Assembly (NCBI GenBank): GCA_942486035.1
Contig: CALNXK010000032.1
Coordinates: 3,752,501-3,816,500 of the forward strand
DNA: 64,000 nt
Direction: 5' to 3'
Source: Porites lobata
Taxonomy: Eukaryota > Cnidaria > Anthozoa > Scleractinia > Poritidae
The position numbers and the translations under genes are program-made. This document shows, in pieces, positions 58,459-64,000 of the stretch. The notes beneath the pieces were generated by a model that saw only the letters and a program-made list of their open reading frames with translations, was not told the origin of the DNA and ran no database searches. The stretch's first letter is position 1, and every line of letters begins with the position of its first letter.

Positions 58459-59842
58459 TACTCATTATTTCCAACTTCTGGGCATATTTTGATTTACACA
58501 GTGACGTAACATGACGTCATATCAGTCAATTTATTGTCAGAATCCAATTTTCTCTCAAATACACATTAAGCGAAAAACTCTTAATGAATAGTAAGGTGTT
58601 TGATAAAATCAGGTAGTTGCTAACGTATAAGTAACCTTTACCAGTAGCAGTGATGTCATGATGACGTCGTTTATTACTGAAAAAGGAACTAGGCATAGCC
58701 TCTTTAGCCTGTGAAAGGGTTGTGTTGTAAGAAGCCTTTCCCCGATTACAGCGGTCAACCCTTCAGTTTCTCAGATAGTTGGGGTTCACGAACTAACTCT
58801 GACCTTAGTGTGGAAGGTATGAGCCGTGGACGTAATTGTTCTTGATGTCGCTTCCAGATGTCTCCTCAAGCATCTTATGGCATGGCTCAATTTATGGTCT
58901 CGACCAGCTCCTCGCGAAGATAAAGCTGTTTTTCTTCTACGGCCATGCATTTTAATTCTAAAAGTTGCAAAAAACTTGTGAGAGACTTTCTTTCAAGGAG
59001 TTGAATTAGTTAGGGTTGAAGTGATGTAGTCACGTGAAACGTGCATGACGTCATAATGATATTGAAAAAGAAATTCAAACTGGGGTAGAAATGGTTGATT
59101 ACAACTAAGTTTGAAACATCTGTAAATGCTTGTTTTACCGTACGAATTTTTTTCCGTGGCCGGAACGGAGACAATTTTTAATTTCTTAAAAAGATATTAA
59201 CAGGTGAAAAGTGTCACGTGACCTATTTTGCTTAATTACTAATTAAATAAAAATGTGAGTCAACCATTCCGGCCAGATTCAAGCGAGAAATGATGATACA
59301 ATAACAAAAATACTGTTCAGTATTTAATATACACTGTGTGGCATCTCGCTACCCCTTTCTTAGTTTTCTTTTTTTTCCTGGACTCGACCATACGTGGTCA
59401 CGTGACACATATATCTGATTTCTTACGTTACAGGAAAATCAAGATTACCGATTTTTCACCAAGTTATGACCATTATAAGATTTTATGCAAATTAGCCTCA
59501 GGCCATGGCTTAACATGCTTGAGTCCGACCTGAACCTCAAAATTCGGGGACTGACTGTTCCAACAATGGTTCTTGGAATCAATTTGGCTCCTTCGCCAAA
59601 ATTACGCACAAAAACTGCTTAGTTTGGAGTAAAATGGGTTTGGTTATCAAAGTTGTCTTTAAAAACCCTTACTTCCTGTTTTGACTCTCAGTGCGCTGAA
59701 TCTAATTCTAGGCTGTCTGTTTATAAGTAATTCGGAGTGTGAATTTTCTTAATGAGGTAGGTGTGGCCCTGTAAGTCAACAAAAACTGGTCTAATTTTAT
59801 TTGCACACACTCGCTTGTATCTCCGATCTTGCCCAATTTATC
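58459..59842. other. Intergenic, no gene seen
   Basis: AT-rich sequence without supported exons or clear terminal repeats. Confidence 0.5.
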
Positions 59843-60690
59843 CTTAAATAAATTCACCCACATAGCTTTCTGCTAACCTATTTGCAGCAGGATGTCCTGG
59901 AGCAGTTAGAGTATGAAGAATGTCGTTCTCTCTTAGAAATTTCTTGAATTCATCACTCGTAAACTGAGTCCCTTTATCTGTTACAAGGTGCTCGGGTAAA
60001 CAAAAGTAACTAAAAAAGTGTCTCAAGGCAGTAATGGTGATGGCGCTGGTTGCATGTGTCATAGGTACTATCTCCAAAAATCTGGAAATAGCATCCACTA
60101 CCACTAAAAAGATCTTGCCAAGATGAAGTCCAGGAAAATATACATGTAATTGTTTCCATGGTCCCCCTGGCCAGGGCCATAATGAAGTCGGGGTGGATTT
60201 TGGCGATTAAGCAGATTTTTGACCAGCAGGACATGATTTAATTGTCTCCTCAAATTGCTTATCAACTTCAGGCCACCAAAAGTATTTCGAGCTAATTGTT
60301 TCATTTTAAACATACTCAGGTGCTGTGCATGCAGATCAGCCACGGGCTCTGTGATGACTCTGGTTTGACAACTCGCGAGTTCCACAGGAGGACACTATCT
60401 TCATGAGAGAGTTGAAGGCTTTTGACGTAATTAAGGCGGAACACTGGTTCCAGAATATCTGCCCAACCCTGCTGAGTAGACTGTAGCACCTTTCCCGGAG
60501 CTGGGTCTCTCGTGGTTTCCATAGCAACAACTGAAACACTTAAAAACTGATCTTCTTCTATAAATATCACATTTACAGTTACCTTTTCCGTAATACACTG
60601 ATTGTATAAATTGGCCTCCTAGACAAAAAATCGGCAAACACATTGTCTTAAGCAGCTAAGAGTAGTGCCCATCGTTTGATTTGAGACGCG
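59843..60690 (-). pseudogene. Ty3/Gypsy LTR-retrotransposon pol relic
   Basis: Minus-strand frames read, in order, the end of RNase H (RWALLL, NVFADFLSR-like), a spacer (LQLSHEDSVLLWNSRVV), the integrase zinc-finger region with broken Cys positions, and the integrase core (VVDAISRFLEIVP, ALRHFFSYF, LVTDKGTQFTSDEF, HPAAN). At least three frame changes and stops separate them. Neither LTR is recognised. Dead and 5'-truncated. Confidence 0.85.
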
Positions 60691-61571
60691 AAATGGATGG
60701 TCCGGGACAGCTGCTTGGCTATCGTTCCATGCAACAAAAGGTACGCGAGATTCACGGGCTAAATGTGCCCGGTGATGTTGTTTACGCAGTCATGAAAGAA
60801 GTTTCCCCGGAAGGACTTCAAGCTAGAGGAGGTGTGGTAAAAGCAAAGCGACACCAGAGAACCAGAGCCAGAGCGTTGGTGGCGTGAGCTGCTGGATAGA
60901 ATGGAGAGGTTTTTTAAACGTCAGTTGTCCTCTCTAGTTGAGAATGGAGATTATGACCCACGTGATAAAACAGACAGGTATAATTTATATAAGTTATGAG
61001 TAGGCACAAACAGTATTCTTATGTTTCAGGATTGAAAACTTGCGTTTTGTAGACAGTTTTGCATGTTCCTCACAATCTGTTTGGCTACACACTAATTAAA
61101 AGCTGCAGTGTTTCTTTCATAGGTCATAAAAGGAATGTTCATGTGTTCTAAAGCCTAATAACTGACTTGCACATACTAAAGTTTTTCTGCTGTTCACTCT
61201 GAAGGAACCTACTTGCATAAGTGTACATCCCTGTGCTACAGAAAGAGCTAGATACCTTTAGAGTATCAGTGTGAAACAACCACCGCATGCGCAAGCAGAA
61301 GGCTAAAGAACTTCCTGATGGAGTACCAGAGCATATTTACATGTATCCGCAGAATTATGGAGGGGAAAAATGTGGCCTCACAGTAACTGAAGAACAACTC
61401 CAGGAAACAGCAGAACTCTCGGGTGTGTTGGAAGGGACAAGTGACTATTTGGAGGCTAGGTTCAGAACAGAATGTGAAAGACACATCCCAGACACAAATG
61501 ATGTTGAGCCTGCACAGGCAGCGAATGCTTATTTATTTTTAAAGAGTAGTTTTGATGTAAACAGGGTGTAA
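60681..61571 (+). pseudogene. Integrase-core-domain (multicopy metazoan) protein, internally deleted
   Basis: The first part (60681-60885) reads GPGQLLGYRSMQQKVREIHG and ARGGVVKAKRHQ. It jumps directly, in another frame, to WWRELLDRMERFFKRQLSSL (about 60875-60976), followed by GT. After an intron-like gap, 61272-61571 gives HRMRKQKAKELPDGVPEHIY and ends FLKSSFDVNRV before the stop at 61569-61571. This is the order of a family of integrase-core proteins multicopy in corals, other invertebrates and fish. The catalytic core between KAKRHQ and WWREL is missing. It abuts the Gypsy relic. Non-functional. Confidence 0.7.
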
Positions 61572-62692
61572 CAGTAGCCTAATTCAATTTTCACTGACTC
61601 ATATTTTTTATTTAACAATATGAACTAATTTTTATTTAAAATATCTAAAAGCCTTGTCAGCCCTGCACCTCTACACCAGCAAATTGAGTTCATTATTTCT
61701 TTTAAATCTTTTAAATCTTTTTGTATTTTGAAATAAATACTAGTGATCAGCACTAGGCAACAGATCTTCTCAACTTGCTTTATTGTATCTGACCAGTTTT
61801 GTCTGATTACCCAGACTTCATCAGGAAGTTTCAGCTACATAGTTACTGGGGTAAAAGGAACTTATTTTATACATCATCTACAAAGTACAAATCACGTTTC
61901 AGCACAAGTGTGAACAGCCAAAAACACCTACAGACTAAGTGCAGGATGTGACAAAACTCCTGCATGACTCTGAGAATATTGTAGGTTTATTTTGGGGCTC
62001 ACTAGTATTTATTAAAAAATATGTATATATTTGGAATGAGAGGCCTGACAATGCTACATTTTCTGTGGCCAAGAGCATTACTTTTCCAATCTTTGGAAAT
62101 GCTGATACCCAATCTGCTGACCATAGAAAACCAATTTTTACCCATATGTGAAAACTGTGCAACTTTTGAGTAACAGAAAATGCTGTTTACAGTTCCCAAA
62201 TTCCTTCACTGGGAAAGAATGCTTTAGTGCCTGGCAGCCTGAATTGACATTGATAGAATGGATAACTATATAAGTACCTAAACAGTCTAAACATAATTGA
62301 TTAATAAGTCCGTTTTAATTACTATTTACTGAAATATGTGCCGTGCAAATCACAGAGAACAAACTTCAAACTTAAGGCAACTGAACACAACATGCTAACA
62401 ACAACTGTGAACTTTTTTACTGACCCATAGGGTTGAATATTGATGCTTCACCTTGAACAACAACAGAACTATATTTCAATGGAACTGACAGTTAGGTAGC
62501 AAACTGGAAAACGTTCAAACAAAATGAACACTGGAAAGTTGTAAAAATCAGATGACTGTGGAAAATCAAATTTTTCAACCCAAGTTTTTATATCCGAGGA
62601 GTGATTGTTTCAAGGGGATGTGGATAGTTTCTTGACTCACACCACAGTAGCTTTAACAGGTATGAGGACAAACAGCACTTGGGAACAAAGTT
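61572..62692. other. Intergenic or 3' UTR, no gene seen
   Basis: Probably includes the 3' untranslated region of the alpha-kinase gene on the minus strand. No other coding signal. Confidence 0.5.
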
Positions 62693-63146
62693 TTACAAGT
62701 TTAGCAGTTTGCAGTATTTATTGCATTTGTGTGTATTAAAAAAAGTTTCGATGGCTTTTGTTGACCAGTTACCAGTGCAAAAATAGTAGTTGTTTGCTTC
62801 ATCCATGTGTGTTGTTGATGCAATTTCAGGATCACACAAAGTGTATCCAACTCCTTGGATATCTAATACCATTAATTGGGTGTTTGACTTCTTGTAGGTG
62901 TAGTGGCTGAAGGTCTCGGCCTTCATGCTTAGTTCCGAGGCTTCTTCACTACAGATTAAGCCATCATTATTGTTTAGTTTCACAAAGTGCCCATCAATGA
63001 AGGTTTCTATTGTTACAAACTCATTGCCGATAGATGAGAAGAAAACTTTGTTGTACGTAAAGGTTCTTCCAAACTCTAGCACTGGTGCTTCTGCATCCAT
63101 TGACTGTGCAAAGTTTCTTGCCAGAGCATTCAGTTGAACAGATTTC
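62693..63146 (-). CDS. Alpha-kinase domain protein, C-terminal exon (partial)
   Basis: The minus-strand frame stays open from a possible acceptor (AG at 63148-63147) to the stop at 62693. It encodes most of an atypical alpha-kinase (MHCK/eEF2K type) catalytic domain: IETFIDGHFVKLNNNDG, ETFSHYTYKKS, the nucleotide-binding LMVLDIQGVGYTLCDPEI, a G-N loop (CTGNWS) and the zinc-binding THKCNKYCKLLNL, where the family domain ends. These kinases phosphorylate Ser/Thr. The internal ATG at 63100 is unlikely to be the true start because in-frame similarity begins upstream (SVQLNALARNFAQ). The N-lobe is missing: the exon edge lies about 10 bp from a MITE (63157-63643), and earlier exons must lie beyond it or beyond the window. 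It may be an intact 3' exon or a truncated copy. Confidence 0.8.
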
Positions 63147-63156
63147 CTGGTATGTC

Positions 63157-63643
63157 AGGGGTACCCAACGACGGTTTCCTCCCAAATGCTTTGAAAACGC
63201 TTTTTAGGCTATCCAGAGTACTTTTAGATCTCTAGGAATGTATTGTAAGAGGCGCTAAAAAATTTATATCTGTTCTGTCATCCTAGGGCAACTTGAGTCT
63301 TTTCGAAATTACAAGGGCTTCAGAATTATTTTCCCGAAAATTTTAGGTGTAATTTTAAGTTTTACGAAAGTGACAGTTTTTCTGATTCCTCTCTGCATTG
63401 CATTTTCGATTCCGAAAATTTTAGGTTTCCTTTCTCTACGAAAAATAGCCTAAACTGGGGAGTGAAATGGGAAAAATTAAACTTCAGAAAATCGTAGCGA
63501 ATTTGTTAGATAAGCTTCGACAGTTGTGCACGAATGGAACGGTCATCTAGAAATGTTTAGCCTTCCTCAAGCTATAGAAAATTCTTGGTACTTTTTGCTT
63601 CTCCGAGCAGATATTTCACAGAAAACACTCGTTGCGTGCCCCT
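63157..63643. mobile_element. MITE of the 'GGGGCACCCAACG' family
   Basis: AGGGGTACCCAACGAC at the left mirrors GTTGCGTGCCCCT at the right. Similar in ends to 20802-21200 but with a diverged interior (about 0.49 kb). TATGT is found on both flanks. It lies immediately upstream of the alpha-kinase exon. Confidence 0.75.
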
Positions 63644-63845
63644 ATATGTTTCAGCCCTGAGTATAATAGAGGGTTGAAATTTGTCAACCTTGGAAGTGGA
63701 AACCACTGCTTTTTGCCAGAGTAGTAAAAACTAAAATATAAAACTTATATAACACGAATCTGTGAAACTTATATAACACGTGAAATGTATAACACGAGTT
63801 GTAGACGGGGTCCTAAATAATTTAAATTTCTCAAATCGACTACTC

Positions 63846-64000
63846 AGGAGCACCCAACTAGGATATAGTTCAAAACCACTTAACATAGCATTGTTGAACG
63901 TATTTTAGTATTCAAACGGTAGATATAGGCATATATTTATCCCCTAAAAACTTTTCATCTGTTCGGATTTCCTAGCTGAAAGTCTAGTGATCCGAAAATT
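63846..64000. mobile_element. MITE of the 'GGGGCACCCAACG' family, cut by the window edge
   Basis: Starts AGGAGCACCCAACTAGGATA and closely follows the sequence of 20803-20957, including TTCATCTGTTCGGATTTCCT and TGAAAGTCTAGTGATCCG. Confidence 0.85.

Noticed and set aside
1..64000. CRISPR array, operon or prokaryotic contamination
   Set aside because: Direct repeats here are minisatellites or transposons without spacer structure, and all real genes have introns or metazoan domains.

Overview
The window looks like nuclear DNA of an anthozoan cnidarian, most likely a stony coral. It is AT-rich, its genes are split by 0.3-5 kb introns with GT-AG borders, and about half or more of it is transposon debris of kinds common in corals: foldback MITEs, pogo-like 'ACTCGAAC' elements, a tRNA-derived SINE, Penelope-like and Gypsy relics. 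The protein-coding content is also anthozoan in character: extracellular recognition modules (collagen-Ig-fibrinogen, PAN-EGF-discoidin, Eph ectodomains), a rhodopsin-class GPCR and an alpha-kinase. The genus cannot be named from the sequence alone.

Layout. 1-3.8 kb: a 79-bp minisatellite, a poly-A run and anonymous repeats. 3.8-6.9 kb (+): a decayed collagen/Ig/fibrinogen-domain gene of the cnidarian ficolin-like type, carrying two frameshifts, a nonsense codon and a lost splice acceptor. 11.3-18.2 kb (+): an intact five-exon gene for a 307-aa secreted PAN-EGF-F5/8C protein. 19.8-29.8 kb (-): an intact six-exon gene (gene B) for a 711-aa Eph-receptor-like membrane protein. 35.7-44.9 kb (+): an intact seven-exon gene (gene C) for a 645-aa paralogue. 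45.5-49.2 kb: a 3.7-kb palindromic element with the N-terminus of a PIF1-like helicase on both arms. 52-53.2 kb: a tandem duplication in which only one copy carries a MITE. 53.8-54.8 kb (-): an intronless GPCR. 56-61.6 kb: MITEs, a pogo-like element, a Gypsy relic and an integrase-core relic. 62.7-63.1 kb (-): the C-terminal exon of an alpha-kinase running toward the right edge.

The main discovery candidate is the divergent (head-to-head) pair B/C. Both proteins have a signal peptide, a full Eph ligand-binding domain, the Eph cysteine-rich region and Eph-type FN3 plus one transmembrane helix, and then stop. Neither has a tyrosine kinase or SAM domain, and the kinase is not found elsewhere in the window. 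Their cytoplasmic tails are unrelated: about 210 residues, Ser/Pro-rich with three W-[F/L]-P motifs in B, and 52 residues with three tyrosines in C. Gene C has also duplicated the first-FN3 exon in place of the normal second Eph FN3. They could be decoy or kinase-independent contact receptors sharing one intergenic control region. That role is inference; the architecture is read directly from in-phase exons.
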